64,000 nt of DNA from an uncultured Kineothrix sp. (GCA_910588855.1 CAJUSR010000002.1:210993-274992), one strand, 5' to 3'; positions 17,749 through 26,144 are shown, counted from the stretch's first letter. Notes: generated by a model not told the origin, from the letters alone. A program made the numbers and translations.

Positions 17749-18288
17749 TTATTGATGCTTCAATATACCAATTTTATTTAAAGGCCATATCCGTATCCAT
17801 GCCCTGCCGATGATTGCGCTTCTGGAAATATTCCCGACGGAAGGGTCACGGCTGTCTTGGCTGTTATTGCGGTTGTCCCCCATAACAAAATATTCGTCAT
17901 CCCCTAAAACCACCGGTTCATAAGCGCGTCCGGCATCTTTTATTACTTCTTTGCCATAGCTTTCCTGCAGGATTTCATCATCTATATAAATATTGCCTTC
18001 TTCGTCAATATATATGGTTTCTCCCGGTAACCCGATAATCCTTTTAATGTAGTAAGTGTCCTCTTCATGCTGGAACGGGAAAACAATAATATCGAACCGT
18101 TTCGGTTCCCGGAACCGGTAAGTTAATTTATCTACGATTAAATTGTCATTTTCGCTTAAAGTAGTTTCCATAGAGCCTCCTATTACCTGAGTCCTTTGCC
18201 CTACAAAATGAATGACAACATAAGTTAAGCAGAGTACAATTAAAAGATATAAGCTGGTACTCAATATTTCTTTTAACACTTTTTTCAT
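17749..18288 (-). CDS. lepB: Type I signal peptidase (first copy)
   Basis: Cleaves signal peptides of exported proteins at the outer face of the membrane. One N-terminal membrane helix (about 10-28) is followed by the catalytic Ser in GGSMETTL, the catalytic Lys in YYIKRIIGLPGE and the box MGDNRNNSQDSR. 179 residues is typical of a Gram-positive Sip type. It lies between rbgA and rnhB. A second, related peptidase sits on the other side of rbgA. Confidence 0.95.
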   Translation of the reverse strand: MKKVLKEILSTSLYLLIVLCLTYVVIHFVGQRTQVIGGSMETTLSENDNLIVDKLTYRFREPKRFDIIVFPFQHEEDTYYIKRIIGLPGETIYIDEEGNIYIDDEILQESYGKEVIKDAGRAYEPVVLGDDEYFVMGDNRNNSQDSRDPSVGNISRSAIIGRAWIRIWPLNKIGILKHQ

Positions 18289-18300
18289 ATGGTTTCTCCC

Positions 18301-19185
18301 CTATATTCCCTGTGTTGCAGTGTCCGGAAATTCCAAAGTAATCCTGCCTAATTTCCCGCTTCTGAAATCATCCACTACAATGGCAGCCGCCCTTGCAATA
18401 TCCAGTTCTTCCCCCTTTAAATAGCAATGTCTGCTTTTACATATCAATTGCAACAGTTCCAATGCATCTTCCTTTTTTTTGCAGTGCCCTTCTTCCAGTT
18501 TTTCCAGCCCATAACGTTTCTCCAATTTCCCGGGATAGTGGTTCCATAAAAAATAAATCAATTCCATTGCCAGTTCATCCACATGCAAAATGTCATCATT
18601 CATGGAACCGATAAAGGCAAGACGCATCCCCACTGCCTGTTCTTCAAATTTCGGCCATAAAATACCGGGGGTATCCAGCAATTCCAGCCCTTTATTCAAA
18701 CGTATCCACTGTTTCCCTTTTGTTACACCGGGCTTATTCCCTGTTTTGGTACATGCCTTTCCGGCAAAAGAATTGATAAAAGTAGACTTTCCTACATTGG
18801 GGATGCCTACGACCATAGCGCGTACCGGGCGGTTGATAATCCCCCTTTTCCTGTCTCTTTCAATTTTCTCTTTACAGGCTTCCTGCACAGTTCCCTGAAT
18901 GGCTTTTATCCCTGCGCCGCTTTTGGAATTGATTTCTACCACATGGAGCCCTTTCTCCTTAAAGTACGCGCTCCATTTTTTATTCCATTCCGCATCTGCT
19001 AAATCTGCTTTATTCAGAAGCAAGATTCTCGATTTATTTTGGGCCAGGTTATCGATATCAGGATTCCGGCTGCTGAAAGGAATCCGTGCGTCTACCAATT
19101 CAATTACCAAATCAATTAATTTTATATTTTCCTGCATCATCCTTTTTGCTTTTGTCATGTGACCGGGATACCATTGATAATTCAT
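18301..19185 (-). CDS. rbgA: Ribosome biogenesis GTPase RbgA (YlqF)
   Basis: Circularly permuted GTPase needed for late 50S assembly. The motif order is permuted: NKADLAD (G4) precedes GIPNVGKSTFIN (G1) and DTPG (G3). The N-terminus MNYQWYPGHMTKAKRMM is typical of YlqF. Length is 294 residues. It sits in the conserved rplS-rbgA-rnhB neighbourhood, here interrupted by signal peptidase genes on both sides. Confidence 0.96.
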   Translation of the reverse strand: MNYQWYPGHMTKAKRMMQENIKLIDLVIELVDARIPFSSRNPDIDNLAQNKSRILLLNKADLADAEWNKKWSAYFKEKGLHVVEINSKSGAGIKAIQGTVQEACKEKIERDRKRGIINRPVRAMVVGIPNVGKSTFINSFAGKACTKTGNKPGVTKGKQWIRLNKGLELLDTPGILWPKFEEQAVGMRLAFIGSMNDDILHVDELAMELIYFLWNHYPGKLEKRYGLEKLEEGHCKKKEDALELLQLICKSRHCYLKGEELDIARAAAIVVDDFRSGKLGRITLEFPDTATQGI

Positions 19186-19236
19186 TTCCTAAACCATACC
19201 TTTCCAAATATCTATTTTCTTATGTATCATCCGCCT

Positions 19237-19821
19237 TTATTCCACAAGACCCATTCCGCTTCCCCCTTTGCCCATATGAAACCATGCTTTCCCATAAATC
19301 ATGTTTCGGCTAACCGGGCCGATGTTGCCAGAACGGCTGTCCTCGCTGCTGTTGCGGTTATCGCCTAAAACAAAATATTCATCGCTGCCTAAAAGGATTT
19401 CGTTTTCTGCAATCCCGGCATCTTCCATTTTATCATATATTTCCTCTTCCTCCGGAACCCCGTCCACATAGAGCATGCCGTCAATAATCTGCACTTTCTG
19501 GCCGGGAACCGCTACCACCCTTTTTACATAATAGTGGATATTTTGATTTCCGCCTGGAAGGAATACGATGACATCATCTTTTTTAGGTGAGGAAAATTTG
19601 TAAATAAACCGGTTAATCATAATTTCCTGGCCGTTATATAAAGATGGCTCCATAGATACGCCAATGATATGAGTCCGCATCCCCAGGCTGTACACGAGGA
19701 CGGCTGCAAGGAAAATGGCCGCAAACGTGCCGAATGCCATGCCAAAAAATTCTTTTAATACATGCGCATTTATTCTTTTCTTTTTCTCATAAAAACTTAA
19801 CCCTTTGTGCCTTCTTCCCAT
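19237..19821 (-). CDS. lepB: Type I signal peptidase (second copy)
   Basis: 194 residues with a basic N-terminus and one membrane helix (about 25-48). Motifs are GVSMEPSLYNGQ (catalytic Ser), YYVKRVVAVPGQ (catalytic Lys) and LGDNRNSSEDSR. It is clearly paralogous to the other copy but not identical, so the pair is an old duplication. It lies downstream of rplS across a 250-base gap filled by repeat copy 2 and hairpins. Confidence 0.95.
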   Translation of the reverse strand: MGRRHKGLSFYEKKKRINAHVLKEFFGMAFGTFAAIFLAAVLVYSLGMRTHIIGVSMEPSLYNGQEIMINRFIYKFSSPKKDDVIVFLPGGNQNIHYYVKRVVAVPGQKVQIIDGMLYVDGVPEEEEIYDKMEDAGIAENEILLGSDEYFVLGDNRNSSEDSRSGNIGPVSRNMIYGKAWFHMGKGGSGMGLVE

Positions 19822-19905
19822 TTTTTTATCCCAATTTTTGCTGTATTCTTATTAAAAACTCCCGTTAAGATTCAGGCATTAAAAAATATGCCCAAATCTT
19901 ATATA

Positions 19906-19992
19906 AAAAAGAATCCTGCTTGCAGGATTCTCCGCCTGCGGCGGGTCGCAGCAGCGACATGCTCCGCCTCCGCCGCAGTGCGATAATTGCTT
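19906..19992 (+). repeat. G+C-rich hairpin repeat, copy 2
   Basis: Begins AAAAAGAATCCTGCTTGCAG and ends GCGATAATTGCTTT, closely matching copies 1 and 3. The first 20 bases form a hairpin, and the CCGCCTGCGGCGG core can pair with the later CCGCCGCAG. It lies in the rplS-lepB gap. It is preceded by CCCAAATCTTAT (19891-19902), a signature also seen near other hairpins in the window. Confidence 0.85.
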
Positions 19993-20061
19993 TTTGCCAT
20001 ATAGGAAATTCGGAGAACTTTCCTATATGGCAAGAAAGAGCAATTACACACCGTAATTGCC
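19984..20061 (-). terminator. Long cruciform and terminator after rplS
   Basis: A perfect 13-pair stem GCCATATAGGAAA / TTTCCTATATGGC is extended by AATTGCT/AGCAATT outside. A second hairpin, GCAATTAC-GGTGT-GTAATTGC on the minus strand (about 20040-20060), is followed by TCTTTCTT and lies just after the rplS stop. That one is a plausible intrinsic terminator for rplS; the larger cruciform is part of the repeat region. Confidence 0.6.
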
Positions 20062-20071
20062 CTATCTTATC

Positions 20072-20419
20072 TTATTTTATCAGTTCTTTTACTTTCGCTT
20101 TCTTACCTACGCGGTCTCTTAAGTAGAACAGTTTCGCCCTTCTTACTTTACCCCTTCTTACCACTTCCACTTTCTCCACATTGGGGGAATGCAACGGCCA
20201 AGTCTTTTCTACGCCGATTCCATTAGAGGTCTTCCTTACGGTAAAAGTTGTCCGGTTGCCGCCGTTTTGTACTTTCAGGACTGTTCCTTCAAATACCTGA
20301 ACCCTTTCGCGGTTTCCTTCCTTAATCTTGCCATATACCCTTACTGTGTCGCCTACACGGAACTCCGGTACGTTTTCTTTTAACTGTTCTGCTTCAATTT
20401 CCCTGATAATATCGTTCAT
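20072..20419 (-). CDS. rplS: 50S ribosomal protein L19
   Basis: 115-residue large-subunit protein at the 30S-50S interface. The sequence is typical: FRVGDTVRVYGKIKEGNRER near the start and RRAKLFYLRDRVGKKAKVKE at the end. The start is ATG 20417-20419 behind AAGGAGG with a five-base spacer. It has its own promoter and a short structured leader between trmD and itself. Confidence 0.97.
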   Translation of the reverse strand: MNDIIREIEAEQLKENVPEFRVGDTVRVYGKIKEGNRERVQVFEGTVLKVQNGGNRTTFTVRKTSNGIGVEKTWPLHSPNVEKVEVVRRGKVRRAKLFYLRDRVGKKAKVKELIK

Positions 20420-20439
20420 ATGTGCCTCCTTCATATTCA

Positions 20440-20475
20440 GATGTTCTTGCTACATGAGAGTACAGAGGACCATCT
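20440..20475 (-). promoter_or_regulatory. Probable L19 leader RNA element
   Basis: The short 5' leader of rplS contains a small fold closed by GATG/CATC around GGTCCTCTGTAC...GTAGCAAGAA. L19 leaders, which bind the protein and repress its own synthesis in Firmicutes, have this size and place. The match is from memory of the motif, so the call is tentative. Confidence 0.5.
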
Positions 20476-20494
20476 ATTTTTTTGCAACACGAAT

Positions 20495-20523
20495 ATTTTA
20501 CTATATATACTGTAAAAATGCAA
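20495..20523 (-). promoter_or_regulatory. Promoter for rplS
   Basis: Minus-strand -35 TTGCAT (20518-20523), 17-base spacer, -10 TAAAAT (20495-20500), immediately after the trmD stop codon. Confidence 0.7.
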
Positions 20524-20524
20524 G

Positions 20525-21946
20525 TTATTTTTCGATAACAACCCAGCAAAATGTTTCTTTCGTTATTTTCAGCCCAAGCTTCTGCTGTAGTTTATAAGAA
20601 GGTTCATTCCTTTCTATTACATCCCCATAGGGCAAATAGCCTTTGGACAATTGATGATTAATCATATACGCTTCTAAGCTTTCGCCTATTCCGCGTCTTC
20701 GGTACTCTTTATAAACTTCCAGCATACCAAGGCTTCCTTCTATATGTTCCCCGGCAAACCCAGCCAGCTTATTGTCAAGAAATGCCCCATATATACTACC
20801 GTTTTCCAACCGCTCCTCTATATATTCTTTAGACCCCATAGAATAGTGGCTACTGACCTCTTCCAGATAAGATTTATCCAGCCGCCTAATATCCACATTT
20901 TTAGGAACGGCAAGCGGTATTTTCTGGGTATAGATTGCGCGTCGGCATACATTCTTTTCCACTATCCGGTAACTGCGTTCCATAGATGGCATCAGCCATT
21001 CCTGATGAAGGACGAATTGACAGATATCCGCGTCTATCGGTATGGTTTCTACGATTTTATCCGCTGCCTGTTCCAGGAAAGCGGCAAGAAAGCATGTGCC
21101 GGCATTTTCATCCAATACGACGGCGCCATCTTCCCCTTCGTAAACCAGCTCCCCCAAGCCCCTGCGCAGGCTTTCCGACATATCGGCATATAATGCTTTG
21201 TTTTTTTTGGCCAGTTTTTCCGCCAGATTTTTTCGGCGGGAATACTTGTCATACAAATCAGGACGCAGCTCTTGCGTCTTTTTTTCCGACTGTTGAAGCC
21301 GCCACTCTTCGATTTTTTTATGGTTGCCGGACAGCAATACCGGAGGCACTCCTTTGCCATGCCATTGTTCCGGCCTGGAATATTGGGGATATTCCAGCAA
21401 ATCATTATAAAAGCTTTCCACATTTGCAGAAGCTTCATTGTTCAGCACTCCGGGCACCAGCCTGGCGATGGCATCAATCATTACAAGAGCCGGAAGCTCG
21501 CCTCCCGTCAATATATAATCGCCGATAGAAACATAGTCGGTCACAATCTCTTCCAATACCCGCTCGTCAATCCCTTCATAATGGCCGCAAAGGAAAATGA
21601 TATCCTCTTCCTTTGCCAATTCTTCCGCCATTTTCTGGTGGAATGTCTTCCCCTTCGGGGTAAGGTAGACAACACGCGTATTCTTTCCGTAGCCGTCCCC
21701 TTTTTTAGATGCTATCCCATCCCTTATTGCCTTATAACAATCATAGACCGGCTGTGCCTGCATTAACATACCTGCCCCGCCTCCATATGGATAGTCATCC
21801 ACTTTTTTATGTTTATCTTCCGTGTAATCCCTGATATTTACAGCGTCCAGACAAAGGACACCATTCCTGGAAGCCCGTCCAAGGATACTATCCTGCATCC
21901 CTTGTTGTATCATTTCAGGGAATAAAGTCATTACATAAAAGTTCAT
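20525..21946 (-). CDS. trmD: tRNA (guanine-37-N1)-methyltransferase fused to a GNAT-like domain
   Basis: 473 residues in two parts. The first ~250 are a complete TrmD: MNFYVMTLFPEM, the SPOUT knot segment ILTGGELPALVMIDAIARL, and SRPEQWHGKGVPPVLLSGNH. This enzyme makes m1G37 in tRNAs and prevents frameshifting. The last ~220 residues resemble a GCN5-type acetyltransferase, with the acetyl-CoA-loop pattern VYKEYRRRGIGESL near the end. TrmD alone is normally ~240-250 residues, so this is a fusion with no stop between. The start ATG 21944-21946 overlaps the rimM stop (ATGA), implying coupled translation. The acyl acceptor of the second domain is unknown. Confidence 0.93.
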   Translation of the reverse strand: MNFYVMTLFPEMIQQGMQDSILGRASRNGVLCLDAVNIRDYTEDKHKKVDDYPYGGGAGMLMQAQPVYDCYKAIRDGIASKKGDGYGKNTRVVYLTPKGKTFHQKMAEELAKEEDIIFLCGHYEGIDERVLEEIVTDYVSIGDYILTGGELPALVMIDAIARLVPGVLNNEASANVESFYNDLLEYPQYSRPEQWHGKGVPPVLLSGNHKKIEEWRLQQSEKKTQELRPDLYDKYSRRKNLAEKLAKKNKALYADMSESLRRGLGELVYEGEDGAVVLDENAGTCFLAAFLEQAADKIVETIPIDADICQFVLHQEWLMPSMERSYRIVEKNVCRRAIYTQKIPLAVPKNVDIRRLDKSYLEEVSSHYSMGSKEYIEERLENGSIYGAFLDNKLAGFAGEHIEGSLGMLEVYKEYRRRGIGESLEAYMINHQLSKGYLPYGDVIERNEPSYKLQQKLGLKITKETFCWVVIEK

Positions 21947-22455
21947 TCTTCCAAAAGCCCTTCCAGTAGGTGGACATCCATTTGCCCTGCTTCCACATCT
22001 ACCTTTAAAATACACTGTTTAATGGCAGGAATCAGCAAATCCTTTTTCTCCTCCATTTCCACAACATAGACATCGTTTGCCCCCGTTTCTATCACATCTT
22101 TTATATGCCCAAGTTTCCGTCCATTGTCCTCTACAACTGCAATACCCAGCAAATCGGCAATAAAATATTCGTCCTTTCCGAGTTTTTGTGCTTTATCCCT
22201 GGTCACATAAAGTTCTTTCCCCTTATATTTCTCAACATCATTAATGTCGTCAATTCCTTTAAATTTTAAAATAACAAACTTTTTAAAAAATTTCACGCCT
22301 TCAATAGCAAGGGTTAATTCCTCTTTCCCCGTGTCCAAAATCACTTCCTTCATTTTCTGGAATCGGTTTGGCGTGTCCGTTGTGGGGAAAACTTTTACTT
22401 CCCCCCGCAGCCCATGCGTTGAGGAGATGACTCCCACCCTTAATTTTTCTTCCAT
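21943..22455 (-). CDS. rimM: 16S rRNA processing protein RimM
   Basis: Assists maturation of the 30S head domain and binds ribosomal protein S19. 170 residues with the N-terminal barrel signature VGVISSTHGLRGEVKV and the PRC-barrel region EYFIADLLGIAVVEDNGRKLG. It overlaps trmD by four bases and lies downstream of khpA across a terminator-like hairpin. Confidence 0.96.
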   Translation of the reverse strand: MEEKLRVGVISSTHGLRGEVKVFPTTDTPNRFQKMKEVILDTGKEELTLAIEGVKFFKKFVILKFKGIDDINDVEKYKGKELYVTRDKAQKLGKDEYFIADLLGIAVVEDNGRKLGHIKDVIETGANDVYVVEMEEKKDLLIPAIKQCILKVDVEAGQMDVHLLEGLLEE

Positions 22456-22516
22456 ATTTAATCCCTCTATAGAAACAGAAAACGAATGCCTTCTGTTTTT
22501 TTCGTATTTTATTTTT

Positions 22517-22549
22517 TAAAATAAGGATGGGAAACCCCATCCTTATTTT
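22517..22549 (-). terminator. Terminator or attenuator between khpA and rimM
   Basis: Minus-strand stem AATAAGGATGGG-GTTT-CCCATCCTTATT, followed by TTAAAAAATAAAA. The stem is perfect over 12 pairs. It would reduce transcription from khpA into rimM-trmD. Confidence 0.75.
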
Positions 22550-22564
22550 CATCGCCTTTTGTTT

Positions 22565-22792
22565 TTAAACGATTTCTACATCCACTTTCTTATTGTCTTT
22601 GGATGATGCTGCTTTTACAACAGAGCGTATTGCTTTTGCAATCCTTCCCTGTTTTCCGATTACTTTACCCATGTCGGATTGGGCTACATGAAGCTCTACA
22701 GTTATATTCCTGCCCTCTTCCTTCTGCGTTACCACAACTTCATCTGGATTGTCAACAAGTGCTTTTGCAATTATTTCAACTAATTCCTTCAT
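22565..22792 (-). CDS. khpA: KH-domain RNA-binding protein KhpA (YlqC)
   Basis: 75-residue single-KH protein with the GxxG loop GKQGR in MGKVIGKQGRIAKAIRSVV. KhpA forms a dimer with KhpB (Jag) and binds RNA to influence cell division and elongation in Firmicutes. It lies between rpsP and rimM, its conserved place. Confidence 0.95.
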   Translation of the reverse strand: MKELVEIIAKALVDNPDEVVVTQKEEGRNITVELHVAQSDMGKVIGKQGRIAKAIRSVVKAASSKDNKKVDVEIV

Positions 22793-22821
22793 AGTCCACC
22801 TCCAAAAGCGACCAAGTACAG

Positions 22822-23067
22822 TTATTTTGTAATACCTGCAAGTTTAAAAATCTTGTTAACAACTTCTGTAGGCTGTGCGCCGTTTGCCAGCCATTTTTTA
22901 GCCAGCTCCTCATTCACCTTATAGGTGCTGGGGTCTGTTTTCGGGTCATAGGTTCCGATTTCCTCAATGAACCTTCCGTCTCTCGGGGATCTGGAATCTG
23001 CTACGATAATTCTATAGAAAGGAGCTTTCTTCTGACCCATTCTTCTTAACCTGATTTTTACTGCCAT
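22822..23067 (-). CDS. rpsP: 30S ribosomal protein S16
   Basis: 81 residues with the family N-terminus VKIRLRRMGQKKAPFYRIIV and ADSRSPRDGRFIEEIGTYDP. It follows ffh and precedes khpA with short gaps. Confidence 0.98.
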   Translation of the reverse strand: MAVKIRLRRMGQKKAPFYRIIVADSRSPRDGRFIEEIGTYDPKTDPSTYKVNEELAKKWLANGAQPTEVVNKIFKLAGITK

Positions 23068-23118
23068 GTTTTTTCACCTCCGCATATTGCTTTAAAATTT
23101 GTATTTGTTTTATTTAGA

Positions 23119-23141
23119 AATAGAAATTTTGGATTTCTATT
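23119..23141 (-). other. Hairpin between ffh and rpsP
   Basis: AATAGAAAT-CCAAA-ATTTCTATT on the minus strand, nine pairs, in the 87-base gap. No strong T tract follows. It is a possible mRNA stability or partial attenuation element. Confidence 0.4.
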
Positions 23142-23154
23142 ACTGCCTTGTGTT

Positions 23155-24519
23155 TTAAAAGGGGAATTTCATGCCTCCGCCTCCGAACAATCCTCTGCCT
23201 TTTTTGCCGCCCATCATTCCTGGCAATTGCTTCATCATCTTCTGTGACTGTTCAAATTGTTTGACAAAACGGTTTACTACCGCGATATCCACTCCGGCCC
23301 CTCTGGCAATACGGCTTTTCCTGCTGAGATTTAACAGTTTCGGGTTTTCCCTCTCCGCCGGCGTCATACTAAGCACAATGGCTTCCGTCCTTGCCAACTG
23401 CTTTTCATCCACCATTGATTCGATATCACCCATCTGCCTGCCCATACCTGGCATCATTCCCAGAATACCTGCCAAGCCGCCCATTTTTTTCATCTGTTTC
23501 ATGCTTTCCAGGTAATCGTTAAAGTCAAATTTACCTTTCTTCATCCGGGCAGCCATTTCTTTTTCTTTATTTTCGTCGATATCAATGTTTGCCTGTACTT
23601 TATCTATCAAAGTCAGCACATCGCCCATCCCAAGGATACGGCCAGCCATCCTGTCAGGATAAAACTGTTCCAAATCCGAAAGCTTTTCCCCCATGCCGAC
23701 ATAAAGAATCGGCTTTCCGGTTACCGCCTTTACGGAAAGTGCAGCGCCGCCTCTTGTGTCGCCGTCCATCTTGGACAGCACGACTCCGTCGATACTTACT
23801 TTTTCATCAAATTCCTTTGCCACATTTACGGCATCCTGGCCGGTCATGGCATCTACTACAAGAAGCGTTTGGTGGACTTCAACGTCTTTCTTGATTTCCT
23901 GCAGTTCTGCCATCATTTCCTCATCAATATGAAGCCGTCCGGCAGTATCCAAAATAATCACATTATGCCCGTTCTTCTTCGCATGTTCCAAAGCAGCCTT
24001 TGCGATATCGGCAGGCTTGTGGTTCTCACCCATTGAAAAAACATCCACTTCCTGCTTCTCCCCGTTTATCTGCAACTGCTTAATCGCTGCAGGGCGGTAA
24101 ATATCGCAGGCAACGAGCAATGGCTTTTTCCCTTTTAATTTTAGCTTTCCGGCTATTTTTGCGGTCGTTGTCGTTTTACCGGCGCCTTGAAGCCCGCACA
24201 TCATAATTACAGTGATTGATTTGCCCGGCTGAAGCTGTATTTCCGTGGTCTCCGAGCCCATAAGGGAAACCATTTCTTCATTTACGATTTTAATTACCAT
24301 CTGGCCCGGATTCAGCCCATTCATAACATCCGTGCCAACAGCCCTTGCCTCGATGGCTTTTACAAACTGCTTCACTACTTTGAAATTGACATCCGCTTCC
24401 AACAGCGCCATTTTTACTTCTTTTAAAGCAGTTTTTACGTCTTCCTCTGTCAGACGTCCTTTGCTTCTTAAATTTTTAAATACATTTTGCAGTTTATCTG
24501 TCAAACTTTCAAATGCCAT
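23155..24519 (-). CDS. ffh: Signal recognition particle protein Ffh
   Basis: SRP54 GTPase that binds signal sequences and 4.5S RNA and docks with FtsY. G1 is GLQGAGKTTTTAKIA, followed by DTAGRLHID and SKMDGDTRGGAA. The Met-rich M domain occupies the last ~150 residues, and the tail is Gly/Met-rich (KKGRGLFGGGGMKFPF). Length is 454 residues. It follows ylxM. Confidence 0.98.
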   Translation of the reverse strand: MAFESLTDKLQNVFKNLRSKGRLTEEDVKTALKEVKMALLEADVNFKVVKQFVKAIEARAVGTDVMNGLNPGQMVIKIVNEEMVSLMGSETTEIQLQPGKSITVIMMCGLQGAGKTTTTAKIAGKLKLKGKKPLLVACDIYRPAAIKQLQINGEKQEVDVFSMGENHKPADIAKAALEHAKKNGHNVIILDTAGRLHIDEEMMAELQEIKKDVEVHQTLLVVDAMTGQDAVNVAKEFDEKVSIDGVVLSKMDGDTRGGAALSVKAVTGKPILYVGMGEKLSDLEQFYPDRMAGRILGMGDVLTLIDKVQANIDIDENKEKEMAARMKKGKFDFNDYLESMKQMKKMGGLAGILGMMPGMGRQMGDIESMVDEKQLARTEAIVLSMTPAERENPKLLNLSRKSRIARGAGVDIAVVNRFVKQFEQSQKMMKQLPGMMGGKKGRGLFGGGGMKFPF

Positions 24520-24563
24520 ACATTAACCCCTATCTTTTCCGGAAAGCTTTTCAAAAGCTATTC

Positions 24564-24905
24564 CTACAATGCATCCAAAATCTCGCTGGCCAACTGCTTG
24601 ATATTTCTTCTTAGCTGTTCCTGCCCAACCGTTTCATTCTCTGCCAGTTCATCCATCTGGCGGACTTTTTCTTTTATTTCGTTAAACCGCTTTACTAAAT
24701 GAAGCTTATTCTCATAACCTTCCAAAATACGGCTGCATCTTTTTATCAAATCATGCACACCTTGACGGCTGATTCCCTGCATTTCAGCTATCTCGCTCAA
24801 AGATAAATCATTATAAACCGCATCCTCATAAATCTTTCGTTGATGCTCCGTCAACAGTTCCCCGTAAAAATCATAAAGCAACCCTTGTTCCACGATTTTT
24901 TCCAT
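24564..24905 (-). CDS. ylxM: YlxM/p13-like SRP-associated regulator
   Basis: 113-residue helix-turn-helix protein: LTEHQRKIYEDAVYNDLSLSEIAEMQGISRQGV. Homologues lie upstream of ffh in Firmicutes and stimulate SRP GTPases in some species. It is the first gene of the ffh-rpsP-khpA group and has a strong promoter. Confidence 0.93.
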   Translation of the reverse strand: MEKIVEQGLLYDFYGELLTEHQRKIYEDAVYNDLSLSEIAEMQGISRQGVHDLIKRCSRILEGYENKLHLVKRFNEIKEKVRQMDELAENETVGQEQLRRNIKQLASEILDAL

Positions 24906-24941
24906 AGATTATTCTCCTATGCCCTGCCGGACACCTTGCAT

Positions 24942-24970
24942 ATCATACTACATCCCGAAATGGGTGTCAA
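24942..24970 (-). promoter_or_regulatory. Promoter for ylxM-ffh
   Basis: Minus-strand -35 TTGACA (24965-24970), 17-base spacer, -10 TATGAT (24942-24947), about 40 bases before the ylxM ATG. Confidence 0.85.
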
Positions 24971-24982
24971 GTGTTTTTTCTT

Positions 24983-25011
24983 GACATCTTATTTCTTCAG
25001 AATAAGATGTC
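24983..25011. other. Perfect inverted repeat upstream of the ylxM promoter
   Basis: GACATCTTATT-TCTTCAG-AATAAGATGTC, 11 perfect pairs, 13 bases beyond the -35 box. There is no T tract on either side, so it could be an operator or the weak end of the methyltransferase transcript. The remaining bases from 25012 to 25101 show nothing. Confidence 0.5.
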
Positions 25012-25101
25012 ATAATACGCCCGCCTAAAAGTATTCCATCCCAAACATCTTAAGCAACTTCCAATCTGTGTGCTGGGGAATGCCCATTCGGTATCTTCCG
25101 A

Positions 25102-25839
25102 TTATTTTTTCGCTATCGCCTTTATCAGCAGCATCATAGGACGGCGCAATTCATCTTTCATTCCCGGAAAATTCATCATATCTTCGGGTGGCTCCGCTTC
25201 CTTTACTGCTTCAAGTCTAAAGCCGTTATTCAACAATCCCATCAATATTTGGGTGAGTGTGTGGTGCTGCTTTACGATATCACACCCTAAAAAGTGGGTA
25301 TTTCGCTTTCCCGGAACGAAATAATTATCCACCGGCCAATACTTGGGTGTTCCGGCTTCCGTATAAATCCAATCCTGTCCAACCCCTGCGGTAAAAACCG
25401 GATGTTCTATATTAAAAATAAATGCTCCGCCCGGTTCCAATGTCCTATATACCTTTTGAAATATGTTCTCGAGATTTCCAATGTAGTGTAAAGCCAGATT
25501 GGAAATGACACAATCCCACATATTTTCCGGGTACTCATATTCCTCAATTCCACAGACGCGATACTCAATTTGTTTTTCCGGGTTTCGTCTTTTGGCTTCC
25601 CCTATCATTTTTTCGCTTAAATCCAGCCCCAATACTTGCACCGCCCCTTGTTTTGCTGCAAAAGCACAATGCCAGCCATAGCCGCACCCTAAATCGAGGA
25701 CTTTTTTTCCCGGAAGGGAAGGGAACAGCCGCTTTAGTTGATGCCATTCTCCGGCAGCGCTCAAACCGTCTATGCTGCGAGGCATTTTCGCGTATTCTTC
25801 AAAAAATTTTTCATTATCGTATTCACTGTTCACGTTCAA
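25102..25839 (-). CDS. Class I SAM-dependent methyltransferase
   Basis: 245 residues with the SAM-binding motif KVLDLGCGYGWHCAFAA near residue 45, an acidic strand-2 end (LGLDLSEKM) and the motif WDCVISNLALHYIGN. It belongs to the methyltransf_11/25 group; the substrate cannot be told. The frame opens at TTG 25837-25839 with GGAGG just upstream; a GTG two codons later is an alternative start. It stands alone between ylxM and the ferritin-like unit. Confidence 0.85.
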   Translation of the reverse strand: MNVNSEYDNEKFFEEYAKMPRSIDGLSAAGEWHQLKRLFPSLPGKKVLDLGCGYGWHCAFAAKQGAVQVLGLDLSEKMIGEAKRRNPEKQIEYRVCGIEEYEYPENMWDCVISNLALHYIGNLENIFQKVYRTLEPGGAFIFNIEHPVFTAGVGQDWIYTEAGTPKYWPVDNYFVPGKRNTHFLGCDIVKQHHTLTQILMGLLNNGFRLEAVKEAEPPEDMMNFPGMKDELRRPMMLLIKAIAKK

Positions 25840-25933
25840 TCTTCCTCCAGCTCCGATATGTTTTGATAACTGTTGCTATTCTAACATAAATCAAAGCGCA
25901 TGGACAGAAAGAGTTCCCCTGCTGCCGAATCGT

Positions 25934-25981
25934 AAATCCGCAATATGTTACGATACTATAACAGCAGAATATTGCGGATTT
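25934..25981. other. 13-bp inverted repeat in intergenic region
   Basis: AAATCCGCAATAT (25934-25946) and ATATTGCGGATTT (25969-25981) form a perfect palindrome around a 22-base spacer. The spacer itself contains GTTACGATACTATAAC, another loose inverted repeat. It lies in the 378-base region between the methyltransferase and the plus-strand unit, so it may be an operator. Confidence 0.6.
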
Positions 25982-26078
25982 GTTACAACACAGCAGAAAT
26001 ACTGTCATAATGCGAGTAGAAAAATGTGGTGCCTTGTGTTAAAATATAGAAAACAACAAAGATAGATTGAGGTATATT

Positions 26079-26144
26079 ATGTATCGGAAAGCAACAATTG
26101 ATGATTGTGAAACGGATACCGCTGTCAATAAAATAGGAAGATGA
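26079..26144 (+). pseudogene. Possible acetyltransferase N-terminal remnant
   Basis: ATG at 26079 has GAGG six bases upstream and reads MYRKATIDDCETD before stopping after 21 codons. The start matches the common GNAT opening M-RKAT-DD--. Either an acetyltransferase was lost here by deletion, or this is a chance leader peptide ahead of the next gene. Confidence 0.3.

Noticed and set aside
21947..22015. Longer start for trmD at 22015
   Set aside because: It lies inside rimM in another frame; the family N-terminus begins at 21946 with an ATGA overlap.
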